A DNA stretch of 64,000 nt from Corynebacterium sp. HMSC074A01 (GTDB lineage Bacteria; Actinomycetota; Actinomycetes; Mycobacteriales; Mycobacteriaceae). The DNA is taken from positions 83,703 through 147,702 of the forward strand of contig NZ_KV825598.1 in NCBI RefSeq assembly GCF_001831515.1, written 5' to 3'. Under the pieces are notes generated by a model. It was given only the letters and a program-made list of their open reading frames with translations, was not told the DNA's origin and made no database searches. Both the position numbers and the translations under genes were made by a program. Numbering within the stretch: position 1 is the stretch's first letter; each line of letters opens with the position of its first letter. Shown here piece after piece: positions 25,196-34,389 of the stretch.

Positions 25196-26659
25196 TCATT
25201 GTGCCGACTCCCCATCCGCCGGCGCAGCCGGCGCCGCGCGCAAGACCGCGCGACCCAGACTGCCGGAGACCTGCCCGCCGGTGGCCCAGTAACCAGAGTG
25301 CCCGCCATTTTTCACCACCACGCCCACGGCCACGTCCTTGGCCGGGTCGAAAGCGACGTACCACACGTGCGGGTCCGCGCCCTCGGCGTGCTCGGCGGTG
25401 CCCGTCTTGGAGGCAAAGCCGTTGCCGTCGTAGCCCCAGGTAGCGCGCTCGGAGGCGAACATGAGGTTGGTCAGCGTGTCGGCCTCCTCCGGGGTGAGCG
25501 CTTCCGCGAGCTGCTTCGGCTTGGTCTCTTTGACCGTGCGCAGGTCCGAGGTGACCACGCGGTTGACCACGTATGGGCGCATGCGCTTGCCCTCGTTGGC
25601 CACCACGCCCGCCATGACGGCGGCCTGCAGCGCAGTCATGGTGACGTCGCGCTGGCCGATCGCGGACTGGCCCAGCTCGGCCGCGCCCGGGATATCGCCA
25701 AGTGAGCCGGCGGCGTTGGGCACGCCGAGCTCCATGAGGTCGTAGCGCTCGCCGACGCCGAAGTCCGCGGCCGCCTTGCGCAGCGGGTCAGCACCCATGT
25801 TCAGCGCCATCTGCACGAACGCGGTGTTGCAAGACAGGGCGAACGCCGTAGTGAGCGTGACCTGCCCGCCGCCCGCGCAGGCCTGGCCGCCGAAGTTGGT
25901 CAGCGGTACGTTCGTGCCGGGCAGTATGATCTGCGCGTCCCCGGTCAGCGGGGAGTCCGGCGTGTAGCCGCTGCGCAAGCCCGCCACGGTGGTGATGATC
26001 TTGAAGATCGAGCCGGGCGGCAGCTGGTCCTGCGCCGCGTGGTTGAGCAGCGGCTGCCGCGGGTCGTTGTTCAGCTGCCCCCAGGCCTCGGCTGCGGTGG
26101 CGGGCGCGGAGATGCTGTTCGGGTCGAAAGACGGCGTCGATGCCATGGCCAGCACCTGGCCGGTCGAGGGCCGCAGCGCGACGATCGCGCCGTCGTAGTT
26201 GTTGTTGGAAAGCTGCTCGTAGGCAAAGGCCTGCAGGTTCGGGTCCAGCGAGAGCTCAACCGTGTTGCCCACCCGGTCCTGCTCTAGGCCCGTGCGGGTA
26301 AAGCGCGAGTTGGAGCCCTTGCCGTCGCCATTGAGCTCGGCGTTGAAGGTGGATTCTAGCTGGGAGGTGCCGAACTGGTCGGAGACGTAGCCAATCACCG
26401 GCCCGAAGGAGTAGGGCATGTTGGGGTAGACGCGCTGGTAGAAGCCGGTGGCCTCGTCGCGGTAGGACTCGGCGAGCACCTGCCCGCCGGCGTTGATCTG
26501 GCCGCGGTTGACCTGCTTGAGCTCCATGAAGGTGCGCGAGTTGCGCGAATCTTGCGCGTACTCCTCCTCGCGGAAGCCCTGCACCACGGTGAAGTGGGCA
26601 AGCAGGGCGACAATGAGCAGCAGCGAGAGGATGGCGCCGCGGCGAATAGTGGTATTCAT
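25196..26659 (-). CDS. pbpA: Penicillin-binding protein PbpA (transpeptidase)
   Basis: 487 aa class B-type enzyme with one N-terminal membrane anchor (LSLLLIVALLAHFTVVQGF). The penicillin-binding motifs are all present: SIFK with Ser217 and Lys220, SCN in LSCNTAFVQMA, and KTG in ASKTGTAEHA. Cross-links peptidoglycan peptides outside the membrane with its RodA partner. Start ATG 26659 overlaps the rodA stop by 4 nt, matching the obligate RodA-PBP pair. Confidence 0.95.
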   Translation of the reverse strand: MNTTIRRGAILSLLLIVALLAHFTVVQGFREEEYAQDSRNSRTFMELKQVNRGQINAGGQVLAESYRDEATGFYQRVYPNMPYSFGPVIGYVSDQFGTSQLESTFNAELNGDGKGSNSRFTRTGLEQDRVGNTVELSLDPNLQAFAYEQLSNNNYDGAIVALRPSTGQVLAMASTPSFDPNSISAPATAAEAWGQLNNDPRQPLLNHAAQDQLPPGSIFKIITTVAGLRSGYTPDSPLTGDAQIILPGTNVPLTNFGGQACAGGGQVTLTTAFALSCNTAFVQMALNMGADPLRKAAADFGVGERYDLMELGVPNAAGSLGDIPGAAELGQSAIGQRDVTMTALQAAVMAGVVANEGKRMRPYVVNRVVTSDLRTVKETKPKQLAEALTPEEADTLTNLMFASERATWGYDGNGFASKTGTAEHAEGADPHVWYVAFDPAKDVAVGVVVKNGGHSGYWATGGQVSGSLGRAVLRAAPAAPADGESAQ

Positions 26660-28020
26660 CGTGCGGGTGCCACCTCCGCGCCATAGGCCTGGTTACCCGA
26701 GGCGACGGCAGAGGCGTCGTACTCGGTCGGCGAGTTCGCGCCGTGCGAGATGCGCAGCAGAAGCCCCAGCAGGATGTAGTTGGCCATAATCGACGAGCCA
26801 CCCGCGGACATAAAGGGCGTAGTCAGCCCCGTCATCGGCATCATGGAGGAAATGCCGCCGGCGACCACGAAAATCTGAATGGCCAGCGTCAGCGACAGCC
26901 CCGAGGCCAACAGCTTGCCGTAGGTGTCGTGGACCTGCATCGCGGCGCGGAAACCCCGGGTGATCAGGATGGCAAAAAGGCACAGCACGGCAGCCACGCC
27001 AAAGAAGCCGAGCTCCTCACCCAAAGCAGCCAGGATGTAGTCCGAATGCGCCACGGGCACCAACTCCGGGTGGCCGTAGCCTAAACCGGTGCCGGTCATG
27101 CCGCCCCAGCTCAGGCTAATCAGCGCGTTGGCGGGCTGGTTGCCGATTCCCTCGAAGTCGGAGAACGGGTCGATGAAGTTCGCCACGCGGTCCTGAATCT
27201 TCGAGCTGATCTGGTAGACGGTGTAGCCGCCGATGGCCACCAGGCCCAACCCGATGACCAGCCAGGAAGTGCGCCCGGTGGCGAAGTAGACCATGCCCAG
27301 CACGGTGGCAAAGAGCAGCAGCGCCGGTCCGAAGTCGTTGGAGATAGCCATAATCAGGATGGCGATCGCCCACACCATGAGGATTGGGGCGAGGTCGCGC
27401 AGGCGGGGAAACGTCAAGCCCAAAAAGCGCTTGCCGGCCACGGTAAATAGGCTGCGCTTCATGGCGAGCAGCTGCGCGAAGAAGATGAGCAGCAGGATCT
27501 TGGAAAACTCGCCGGGCTGGATGGAAAAGGGACCGAGCCACAGCCAGATGCGGGCATCCGCGTATCCCTCCGGCTGCGGCCACACCAGCGGCAGCGCCAA
27601 AAGGATCAGCCCGGTCAGGCCGAGCAGGTAGGAGTAGCGCGACAGCGCCTTGTGGTCGCGCACGATCATCAGCGTGAGCACCATGAGCACCACGCCGACC
27701 AGCGACCATAACACCTGGCGCTCCGCCAGCGGGCCGTAGCCGGGGCGCTCGGCCAGATCGAGCCGGTAGATCAGCACCAGCCCAATCGCGTTGAGCAGCG
27801 AGACGACCGGCAGCATCACCTGGTCGGCGCGCGGGGCGAGCAGTGAGATCGCTACGTGCGCGATGGCGTAGACACCTACGAAGCCGCCGACCAGGTAGAG
27901 CATGTCCGTCGACAGCGTGCGCCCCTGGCTCAGTTCCAGACTGAAGAGCATCAGCAGCAGTAGGCCCGCAGAGCACAGCAGGAGGAAAAGCTCGAGGTTG
28001 CGGGAGAGAATCTTCTTCAC
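26656..28020 (-). CDS. rodA: SEDS peptidoglycan glycosyltransferase (RodA/FtsW family)
   Basis: 454 aa polytopic protein starting at GTG 28020, with AAGGTGAG inside the end of pstP. About ten membrane helices; SEDS motifs include VWPQPEGYADARIWLWLGPF, SIQPGEFSKILLLIFFAQLL, SNDFGPALLLF and the C-terminal MMPMTGLTTPFMSAGGSS. Polymerises lipid II into glycan strands. Pairing with pbpA and location in the pkn operon favour RodA rather than the divisome FtsW. Confidence 0.93.
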   Translation of the reverse strand: MKKILSRNLELFLLLCSAGLLLLMLFSLELSQGRTLSTDMLYLVGGFVGVYAIAHVAISLLAPRADQVMLPVVSLLNAIGLVLIYRLDLAERPGYGPLAERQVLWSLVGVVLMVLTLMIVRDHKALSRYSYLLGLTGLILLALPLVWPQPEGYADARIWLWLGPFSIQPGEFSKILLLIFFAQLLAMKRSLFTVAGKRFLGLTFPRLRDLAPILMVWAIAILIMAISNDFGPALLLFATVLGMVYFATGRTSWLVIGLGLVAIGGYTVYQISSKIQDRVANFIDPFSDFEGIGNQPANALISLSWGGMTGTGLGYGHPELVPVAHSDYILAALGEELGFFGVAAVLCLFAILITRGFRAAMQVHDTYGKLLASGLSLTLAIQIFVVAGGISSMMPMTGLTTPFMSAGGSSIMANYILLGLLLRISHGANSPTEYDASAVASGNQAYGAEVAPAR

Positions 28021-28021
28021 G

Positions 28022-29365
28022 CTAGCTCACCTTCCTGCATTCCTCGGTGTCTTTTTCGTCCTTGTCCACGCACACCGGCAGGGCCTCGTCGGCCATGCGG
28101 TTGAGCAGGCCGAGCACCTCGTCGTAGGAGCCGCCGCCGAAGTTCTCCGCCACGGAGTGCTGGCTTGCCGGCAGGTCGTCCTGGCTGAAGACGTTGCAGC
28201 CGTCCGGGACGGTCGTAGAAGAGACGATGCGCAGGTTGTTCTTCTCGTCGATGCAGGCCTGCTGCACCGGCGAGTGCGACTTCTGCGAACCGTGCTCGAT
28301 CAGGTAGTTGCCGTCCGCGTCGGTGGTAATGAAGTACTGGTCGTTGTCGCGCTGGTTCACCCACCACAGTCCGCCGGCAACCAACGCGATCGCGATGACG
28401 AGGGCGGCGACTACCCACAGCCAACGAGTGGCACCTCGCGGGTGATCCTCCTCGTCAGAGTCCTCACCGGCGTCACCGGAGTCGCTCTCAGAGTTGCTGG
28501 ACCGGTTCTGGTTCGGCGGGATGGTTTCGGACTTGCGCATGATCGCTGCGGCGCGGCTGGCCGAGGAGTCCGGGTGGGACTGCTCGTAGCCGGGGGCAAG
28601 CGCCCCGGCCAGGGTCGGGGTAGAAGGCAGCTCGGGAACGTCTTCGCCCTCGTCGTCGACGACATCGGCCACCACCACGGTGATGTTGTCCGGGCCGCCC
28701 GAGCGCAGCGCGAGCTCGATGAGCCGCTGCGAGGCGATCTGAGGGGTGCCCTGCGCCAGCGCCACCTCGATGGTCTCGGTGCTGACCGGGTCCGACAGGC
28801 CGTCGGAGCACAGCAGCAGGCGGTCGCCCGGCTCGATTTCCACCATCTGCAGGTGGGGCTCAACCTGGCGTCCGGTGTACGCCTTCAAAATCAGCGACTT
28901 CTGCGGGTGGCTGGACACGTCCTCCGGCTCCAGCTTGCCCTCGTTGACCAGGGACTGGACGAAGGTGTCGTCTTCGGTGATTTGGGTCAACGCCCCGTCG
29001 CGAAGCAGGTAGCCCCGCGAATCACCGACATGGATCAGGCCGAGCGCCTCGCCGTTGAACATCAGGGCGGTCAGGGTCGTGCCCATGCCCGCCTGCTCCG
29101 GGTGGTTGGCCACAGACTCCGCGATCGACGCATTCGCGTCATCCGCTGCAGCGCCAAGGAGCGCGAGGATATCCGCGTCGCCCGGGTCGCGGTCGAGGTG
29201 CTCCATGTGCTCGACCATCAGCTGCGAGGCGACCTCGCCCGCAGCGTGGCCGCCCATGCCATCAGCCAGCACGAGCAGGTGCGGGCCCGCGTACGCCGAG
29301 TCCTCGTTATTGCCGCGGACCAGGCCGCGGTCGGAGACGGCGACAAAGTTTAGGCGCAAACTCAT
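28022..29365 (-). CDS. pstP: PP2C-type Ser/Thr protein phosphatase PstP
   Basis: 447 aa. Catalytic PP2C domain residues 1-235 with metal-binding motifs RGNNEDS, LADGMGGHAAGE, GDSRGYLLRDG and GGPDNITVVVAD. A Ser/Asp-rich linker leads to one membrane helix (about 310-330) and a roughly 110-residue extracytoplasmic domain with cysteines. It reverses PknA/PknB phosphorylation. Start ATG 29365 overlaps the fhaB stop; rodA follows after 1 nt, so it is translationally packed into the operon. Confidence 0.95.
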   Translation of the reverse strand: MSLRLNFVAVSDRGLVRGNNEDSAYAGPHLLVLADGMGGHAAGEVASQLMVEHMEHLDRDPGDADILALLGAAADDANASIAESVANHPEQAGMGTTLTALMFNGEALGLIHVGDSRGYLLRDGALTQITEDDTFVQSLVNEGKLEPEDVSSHPQKSLILKAYTGRQVEPHLQMVEIEPGDRLLLCSDGLSDPVSTETIEVALAQGTPQIASQRLIELALRSGGPDNITVVVADVVDDEGEDVPELPSTPTLAGALAPGYEQSHPDSSASRAAAIMRKSETIPPNQNRSSNSESDSGDAGEDSDEEDHPRGATRWLWVVAALVIAIALVAGGLWWVNQRDNDQYFITTDADGNYLIEHGSQKSHSPVQQACIDEKNNLRIVSSTTVPDGCNVFSQDDLPASQHSVAENFGGGSYDEVLGLLNRMADEALPVCVDKDEKDTEECRKVS

Positions 29366-29811
29366 GGCATCAACCTCACAATCGTGCGTCCCATCTTTAT
29401 ATCCGTGCCCACAGACACCCTTTCCGGCTGGTCAATGCGCATGCCGTTGACAAACGTGCCGTTGCGCGAATCCATGTCCTCGATGAACCATTCGCTGCCG
29501 CGGCGGAACAGCCGCGCGTGCGTCGAGGAGGCGAAATCATCGCCGAGCTGGAAATCATTGTCGCCGGCCCGACCAATAGTTAAGTCCTCCAAGCTGGCAA
29601 TTTCCATGTGGGAGCCTTTGAGCGGGCCCTCAACTACCGCAAGCTCGCGTGCCTTCTCGCGACGCACCGGTGCCGCGCTGGTCGTCTGCCTGCGCACCGT
29701 GCCCGCCGCCTTGACCACGTCCTTGCGCTGCACCCACAACACCAGCAGGATGAACACCCACACCAGGGCAAGCAGGCCGAAGCGCGCGCTGAGAATGACA
29801 GCGGAATCCAT
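29362..29811 (-). CDS. fhaB: FHA-domain protein FhaB
   Basis: 149 aa: an N-terminal hydrophobic anchor (SARFGLLALVWVFILLVLWV), a Thr-rich linker containing a likely kinase target in TTSAAPVRR, and a C-terminal forkhead-associated domain with the phosphothreonine-binding GRAGDNDF, SSTHARLF and NGTFVNGMRI motifs. In actinobacteria FhaB links the kinases to RodA/PbpA and division proteins. 4-nt overlap with pstP. Confidence 0.93.
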   Translation of the reverse strand: MDSAVILSARFGLLALVWVFILLVLWVQRKDVVKAAGTVRRQTTSAAPVRREKARELAVVEGPLKGSHMEIASLEDLTIGRAGDNDFQLGDDFASSTHARLFRRGSEWFIEDMDSRNGTFVNGMRIDQPERVSVGTDIKMGRTIVRLMP

Positions 29812-29837
29812 GAGGCTCCTTTACGTGACTAGGCGGC

Positions 29838-30734
29838 TTAAGGCCGGAAGAACTCGGTGCGCGGGTGCGCGTCGATCTGCGCCTCTGCGACGTCCGCGGG
29901 CTGCGGGGCGGCTGCCTCTGCAGCCTGCGCCAGCGGCTCGACGATGCGGACTTCGATGTGGGAGTGGCCGAGGGTGATCACGTCGCCGTCGGCAAGCATC
30001 CAGTTCTCCACGGGCTCCTCATTGACGGTGGTGCCATTGGTGGACTGCAGATCCACCAGCACAGCCACCTCGCCGTCCCAGGTGATCTCCGCGTGCTGGC
30101 GGGACACGCCCGTGTCCGGCAGGCGGAAGTCCGCGTCATTGGAACGGCCCAAAATATTCGAACCCTCATGCACCAAGTAGGTGCGCGAAGACCCGTCCTG
30201 CAGCAGCAGGCTTACCGTGGGCGTGCCACCCGCCGGCTGTGCTGCGTTCGGCTCATTCATGTGATCCTCCTGATCCTTTCGATCCTTCGGCACCCGGGCC
30301 TGGCGGCGCTTCTTCGGCTCCGCCACAATCGCGTCGAAGCCACTGACCACGTCAGGCTCCTGGTCGATATACGACGACACGCGCAACTGGCCTGTCCGCA
30401 ACCCGGATTCCTCAGCGATACGCACCACGGGCGGCCCATCCAGGAACCACCCCAGGTTGCGCACGTACCGCATGAGCTGCTCGGCGAGGTCCGCGGGCAA
30501 GTCACGATGCTGCGACAGGTTCTCCAAATCCTTCGAAGACACACCCACCGCAAACACGTTTGGCGAGACGTACTCATCCATATCAGTGACCACCACGGAG
30601 TCTTGCGCCTCCTGCTTCACCAACTCTTCAATCTCGGCCGGCACAACCTTGCCGCCGAACAGCGCCGCCATAGAATTATCCAGGCCACGCTGCATCGACG
30701 AGTCCAGCTTTGCCAGCCGATCCATCACGCCCAT
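29838..30734 (-). CDS. fhaA: FHA-domain protein FhaA
   Basis: 298 aa from ATG 30734, chosen for AAGGAGG about 10 nt upstream; a second in-frame ATG lies at 30725. The N-terminal DUF3662-type domain starts MDRLAKLDSSMQRGLDNSM; a charged linker follows; the C-terminal FHA domain has GRSNDADF, SRQHAEI and STNGTTVNEEP. FhaA binds phosphorylated partners such as the MviN pseudokinase in mycobacteria and restrains peptidoglycan synthesis. It is the first gene of the kinase operon; fhaB follows after 26 nt. A TATACT hexamer at 30796-30801 on the minus strand may be its -10. Confidence 0.93.
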   Translation of the reverse strand: MGVMDRLAKLDSSMQRGLDNSMAALFGGKVVPAEIEELVKQEAQDSVVVTDMDEYVSPNVFAVGVSSKDLENLSQHRDLPADLAEQLMRYVRNLGWFLDGPPVVRIAEESGLRTGQLRVSSYIDQEPDVVSGFDAIVAEPKKRRQARVPKDRKDQEDHMNEPNAAQPAGGTPTVSLLLQDGSSRTYLVHEGSNILGRSNDADFRLPDTGVSRQHAEITWDGEVAVLVDLQSTNGTTVNEEPVENWMLADGDVITLGHSHIEVRIVEPLAQAAEAAAPQPADVAEAQIDAHPRTEFFRP

Positions 30735-30903
30735 GCTGCCCGCACCTCCTTCCCAGCTGCTCAATTGCTTCTCACTGATGTCCTTTAACCAAGCAAGTAT
30801 AAGTGCGCCGGGGCCACGCGCCTAGTTCAAAACGCGAAAACGCGGGCTGACGTGGCGATTTGGTGGTTCGTTGGAGTGTGGTGTTATATTAATCAAGTCG
30901 CCC

Positions 30904-30987
30904 GCCCGGGTGGCGGAATTGGCAGACGCGCTGGCTTCAGGTGCCAGTGATCGCAAGATCGTGGGGGTTCAAGTCCCCCCCCGGGCA
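30904..30987 (+). tRNA. tRNA-Leu (anticodon CAG)
   Basis: Acceptor arms GCCCGGG and CCCGGGC pair, the D-arm begins TGGCGGAATTGGCAGACGCG, anticodon stem CTGGC/GCCAG encloses loop TTCAGGT (anticodon CAG), a long variable arm typical of Leu follows, and the T-arm is GGGGGTTCAAGTCCCCC. CCA is not encoded. TATATT at 30885-30890 is a good -10 just upstream. Confidence 0.95.
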
Positions 30988-30995
30988 CAAACCGG

Positions 30996-31024
30996 AAAGG
31001 CCCCGCGAGAGCGGGGCCTTTTTG
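30996..31024 (+). terminator. Intrinsic terminator after tRNA-Leu
   Basis: GGCCCCGC-GAGA-GCGGGGCC followed by TTTTT. Confidence 0.9.
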
Positions 31025-31214
31025 CTTGTCGACATCTGCGTGGGGCTAAGGGGCAAAAAAGGGGATGCGGACGTTTTGTGGGTGTTAGACAGGACCACTA
31101 CCTGCTCAATGGCATCATCGGCAGCCCAGCTCCGCGGCGTGCGTTGTATTTATGGGCAATAGCATTGGGCGCCACAGGTGCGATGGGGAAAATCAACCTT
31201 TCGTCTAATTGTGA

Positions 31215-31233
31215 TTAGGCAAGGCTTGCCTTA
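31215..31233. promoter_or_regulatory. DtxR-type iron box upstream of hmuO
   Basis: TTAGGCAAGGCTTGCCTTA is a 19-bp near-palindrome matching the DtxR operator pattern (TTAGGTTAGSCTAACCTWA), 39 bp before the hmuO start. Iron-loaded DtxR would repress hmuO, as known in C. diphtheriae. Confidence 0.8.
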
Positions 31234-31272
31234 CTCTTTTTGAAAATCTTTCATTTTCCAAGGAGTAGAAAA

Positions 31273-31932
31273 ATGACAACCATGTTGCCGACCGCTGGTG
31301 AGCAGCTCTCCACCTCCCTTAAAAACCAGACCGCAGAGGCCCACACCAGCGCAGAAAATTCCCAATTCATGGCTGACCTCAGTCGCGGCAGGCTAGACCG
31401 CAACGCAGTGGCTCAACTGACCGCGCAATACTTCCACATCTATTCAGCCCTTGAAGCTGCTGTTCGTCGGGCTGGCGAGCACCCCGCCGTGGCGCTCATC
31501 GCAGACAAGCGCCTTGAGCGTGTAGAGGCGATCACGCAGGACCTCACCTCCATGCTGGGCGAGAGCTGGCACGAGGTGGAACCACTCGCCGCCACCGCCC
31601 ACTACGTCGCAGAGCTAGAGGGGCTCGGCCCTGACAACGGCCCGGAGGTGGTTGCTCACCACTACGTTCGCTACCTTGGCGACATCGCCGGTGGCCAGGT
31701 GCTCGCGCGCGTGTTTCGCGAAGCGTACGAGCTACCAGGAGAGGCGCTCCACTTCTATGACTTCTCCGCCATTGGCAAGATTCCCCCATACCGCGCACAG
31801 TACAAGGCAGCTCTTGACGCAATGCAGCTCGGTGAAGAGGAGCGTGCGCGCCTCGTCAATACCGCGAAGCGCGCGTTCGACCTAAACCAGGCCGTGTTCC
31901 AGGACCTCGCCAAAGCGCGTCAGCTAGCGTAA
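31273..31932 (+). CDS. hmuO: Haem oxygenase HmuO
   Basis: 219 aa, the usual HmuO length. Start ATG 31273 with AAGGAG upstream. Opens haem to biliverdin, CO and Fe2+ in the cytoplasm, releasing iron from imported haem. The proximal ligand is His24 in TAEAHTSAE; the flexible distal-helix glycines are in YLGDIAGGQVLARVF. A DtxR-type box precedes it, and the haem uptake genes lie just downstream. Its 3' end overlaps the convergent membrane-protein gene by 13 nt. Confidence 0.96.
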   Translation: MTTMLPTAGEQLSTSLKNQTAEAHTSAENSQFMADLSRGRLDRNAVAQLTAQYFHIYSALEAAVRRAGEHPAVALIADKRLERVEAITQDLTSMLGESWHEVEPLAATAHYVAELEGLGPDNGPEVVAHHYVRYLGDIAGGQVLARVFREAYELPGEALHFYDFSAIGKIPPYRAQYKAALDAMQLGEEERARLVNTAKRAFDLNQAVFQDLAKARQLA

Positions 31933-32372
31933 CTGGTGGGTCTGGCGGGGTGATCTACATACGCGATTGCCCCCCAGATGCACCCCGCGGACACCAGTGC
32001 CGTCACGATTCCGCTAGTAAGCGTGTAGTTTGCCGGCACCAAGAACAAAGTCAGGGCCGCCAGCAACGTGATGAGAGCCCACACCACACCAAGCACTAGT
32101 CCGGCTCGCCTTCCCGCTTGTGCCTCCGCGTAGCCGCGAGACGGAAGCGCCGCGAGCCCATACAGCACAGTGACCATGACTACGGCAGCTGGGAATGCCA
32201 CCCATACATTGCCGGTCGCGCCACCGAATGCGATAACTCCAGTTATGAGCGCGAGCAGGGCCTTTTCCCAGCTCGCAAAGCGCGGCTGATGCTGACCCTT
32301 TCCCTCCGGCAAGGATTCATCTTGCACGACCGGAATGAAGTCCGTCGCAGGCTCGTACGTTGCTTCCACCAA
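31920..32372 (-). CDS. Four-helix membrane protein sharing the iron-regulated htaA promoter
   Basis: 150 aa: a polar N-terminal 35 residues, then four hydrophobic helices (about 36-56, 58-77, 88-110, 115-137) and a short tail. I do not recognise a family of known function. It is divergent from htaA across an 87-bp gap with two DtxR-like boxes, so it should respond to iron, and its end overlaps hmuO. Position and control suggest a part in haem or iron handling; this is inference only. Confidence 0.75.
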   Translation of the reverse strand: MVEATYEPATDFIPVVQDESLPEGKGQHQPRFASWEKALLALITGVIAFGGATGNVWVAFPAAVVMVTVLYGLAALPSRGYAEAQAGRRAGLVLGVVWALITLLAALTLFLVPANYTLTSGIVTALVSAGCIWGAIAYVDHPARPTSYAS

Positions 32373-32384
32373 TAGACCCCTTCA

Positions 32385-32403
32385 TTAGGTAACGCTATCC
32401 TTA
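32385..32403. promoter_or_regulatory. DtxR-like box 1 in the htaA divergent promoter
   Basis: TTAGGTAACGCTATCCTTA matches the iron-box consensus at about 14 of 19 positions. Confidence 0.55.
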
Positions 32404-32409
32404 CTTAGC

Positions 32410-32428
32410 TAAGGTTAGCCTATCCAGT
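32410..32428. promoter_or_regulatory. DtxR-like box 2 in the htaA divergent promoter
   Basis: TAAGGTTAGCCTATCCAGT contains the core GGTTAGCCTA of the iron box, one half-turn past box 1. Confidence 0.65.
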
Positions 32429-32459
32429 ATCTACCTTGAACTAAACCTGCCGAGGTCAT

Positions 32460-34379
32460 ATGAACTTCCGAAACATTTGCGCCGCCGTAGTTGCCTCTAG
32501 CTTCTTCACCTTTTCCGCAGTCACCTGCAGCCCTGCCTTTCTGCCTCCTCCGCTGGCCCATGCTCAATCCGTTGCTACACACAGAACGGTTACCGCAGGC
32601 ACAATGAATTGGGGTGTACGCGAATCATTCCGGAAATACGTTGAAACAGGCGTAGCAAAAGGTTCAATCTCTACTAGCGGCGGTGCGACGAACAGCGGCT
32701 CTGGGTTCACCTTCCCACTAGAGTCCGCAGCGATCAGCTCATCGGCTTCCGGGCAGATCAATTTCTCCGGTGAGGTGCACTTCTACGGACACAACGGTGC
32801 TCTTGACATGCGACTACGCAACCCCATCATTGTTGTCAACGGCACGCAGGCGGAGCTGCGCGTAGATTACGCCTCCCGCAAGTACGAGGGGATGGATAAA
32901 ACCGGCGCGACCCGCGAAGGTAAGCAGGAAGTGCTGGCTGCCATCGCGCTGAGCCAAGCTCCCGACTTCGCCGCATCGCAAACCACCATCGCCGGAACGG
33001 TGTCGCTGACCTCGAGCGGAGCCGAAATCTTCGGCGGTTTCTACGAGGCTGGGGAGACACTCGACCCAATCAACATTGAGCTTTCGCTTGACAACGCCAA
33101 CGGCACCGCCCCCGCCCCTCAATACTCTCTGGGCGCGCCCTCAGGCGGGCAGACTGGGACATCCGCTGGAGGTGGGACGGGTGCCACCCGCTCACAAGCG
33201 ACCTCCGGCCCCGCGAGCTTGCTCGGCGACATCAACGACACGCTCATTGAGGTCAATGGCCTTCTAGTCAACACCGATAACGTCCTCAAAAATGGAGAGT
33301 CCCTATACGACCGAGTTAACCCGGCAGCACAAGCACTGCCAGCCCAGCAAGCGCCACAGACGGCTCCGTCACCACAGGCTCAGCAGGTGCCACAAGCTTC
33401 ACAGTCTGGACAGGTGCAACAACAAGCTCAACAGGCTGGGCAGGCCAGCAAAACCGGACAGTCTGGGCAAGCTAAACAAGCATCGCAAACGCAACAGGCG
33501 GGACAGGCCGAGTTGGCAGCCGGGGGCGCATGTAGTGCGTCAACGTCAAAGGGAGTTATGAGCGCTGAGGCGACGTGGGGGGTGCGGCAGTCATTCCGTA
33601 CCTACATCCGTGGCAACATTGCAAAAGGTGCTTGGGAGCTGACTGGGGTTGGGGACAACGGCACGGCCTTCACCTTCAATGGAAACGCGGGGGCGGTGGA
33701 TCCGTCGACGCGCTCTGGCACCATCCTGCTCCCCGGCAGCATCCGCTTCACTGGCCACAATGGTGTACTGAACACGCGTTTTTCTAACCTAGAGATCCAG
33801 TTCAGCGGCAATACCGGACAGCTTATTGTGAATGCTTCCTCAAATAACACGGATGGTAAACGGAATGACTACGGCCGCATTGCCATTGCCAATCTCAATT
33901 TCACCGACCTGAATGTTTCTGAATCAGCGGCATCGGGTACAGCTACAGCAACCCTGACTGATGTCGGCGCAGAAGCCTTCGGCCAGTTCTACCCAGCAGG
34001 CGACCCACTGGACCCAGTGAGCTTCACGGCTCAACTCGGCGGCTCTAGCAACTGTGCTGAGGGCCAAGGGGACAGCAGCTCCGCAGCTGCAACCGGCAAG
34101 GGCGGCACCTCCAACAGTGCCGAAAAGCTCCGCGGTGGCGGCGGCACCACGGCCAACACTGCAGCTGGGGCTAGCGTGCTTGATGAGGTCGAAGATGCCG
34201 AAACCGCTGTCTCAGCCGAGCAACCGCAGGGCGGACAATTTCAAATCAAAAGCGGAGCTAGCGCAGGTGCTGGTAGCGACAACGGCTGGGATGATGCTGC
34301 GCTGGCCAAACTTCTCTTGCTTGCCGCTTCCGTGATCGGGGCTGGCGGAGCACTCACCAGGTTCGTCATCACCGTTTAG
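32460..34379 (+). CDS. htaA: Haem-binding surface protein HtaA (two HtaA domains)
   Basis: 639 aa. Signal peptide (VVASSFFTFSAVTC then PLAHAQS). Two conserved HtaA haem-binding domains: about 45-205 with WGVRESFRKYV and FYGHNGALDMRL, and about 365-530 with WGVRQSFRTYI and FTGHNGVLNTRF; the conserved Tyr and His of these motifs are candidate haem ligands. A Gln/Ala/Ser-rich linker joins them. A C-terminal membrane helix (AKLLLLAASVIGAGGALTRF) tethers the protein. In corynebacteria HtaA takes haem from haemoglobin and passes it to HtaB/HmuT. hmuT follows after 10 nt. Confidence 0.92.
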   Translation: MNFRNICAAVVASSFFTFSAVTCSPAFLPPPLAHAQSVATHRTVTAGTMNWGVRESFRKYVETGVAKGSISTSGGATNSGSGFTFPLESAAISSSASGQINFSGEVHFYGHNGALDMRLRNPIIVVNGTQAELRVDYASRKYEGMDKTGATREGKQEVLAAIALSQAPDFAASQTTIAGTVSLTSSGAEIFGGFYEAGETLDPINIELSLDNANGTAPAPQYSLGAPSGGQTGTSAGGGTGATRSQATSGPASLLGDINDTLIEVNGLLVNTDNVLKNGESLYDRVNPAAQALPAQQAPQTAPSPQAQQVPQASQSGQVQQQAQQAGQASKTGQSGQAKQASQTQQAGQAELAAGGACSASTSKGVMSAEATWGVRQSFRTYIRGNIAKGAWELTGVGDNGTAFTFNGNAGAVDPSTRSGTILLPGSIRFTGHNGVLNTRFSNLEIQFSGNTGQLIVNASSNNTDGKRNDYGRIAIANLNFTDLNVSESAASGTATATLTDVGAEAFGQFYPAGDPLDPVSFTAQLGGSSNCAEGQGDSSSAAATGKGGTSNSAEKLRGGGGTTANTAAGASVLDEVEDAETAVSAEQPQGGQFQIKSGASAGAGSDNGWDDAALAKLLLLAASVIGAGGALTRFVITV

Positions 34380-34389
34380 GAGCATGTTC

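Noticed and set aside
31024..31036. Further copy of the 13-mer at GCTTGTCGACATC
   Set aside because: Two mismatches; not counted as exact or single-mismatch.
31037..31210. Possible transposase remnant between tRNA-Leu and hmuO
   Set aside because: A short open stretch follows the tRNA, a common integration site, but there are no terminal repeats, no duplicated tRNA end and no recognisable transposase motif.
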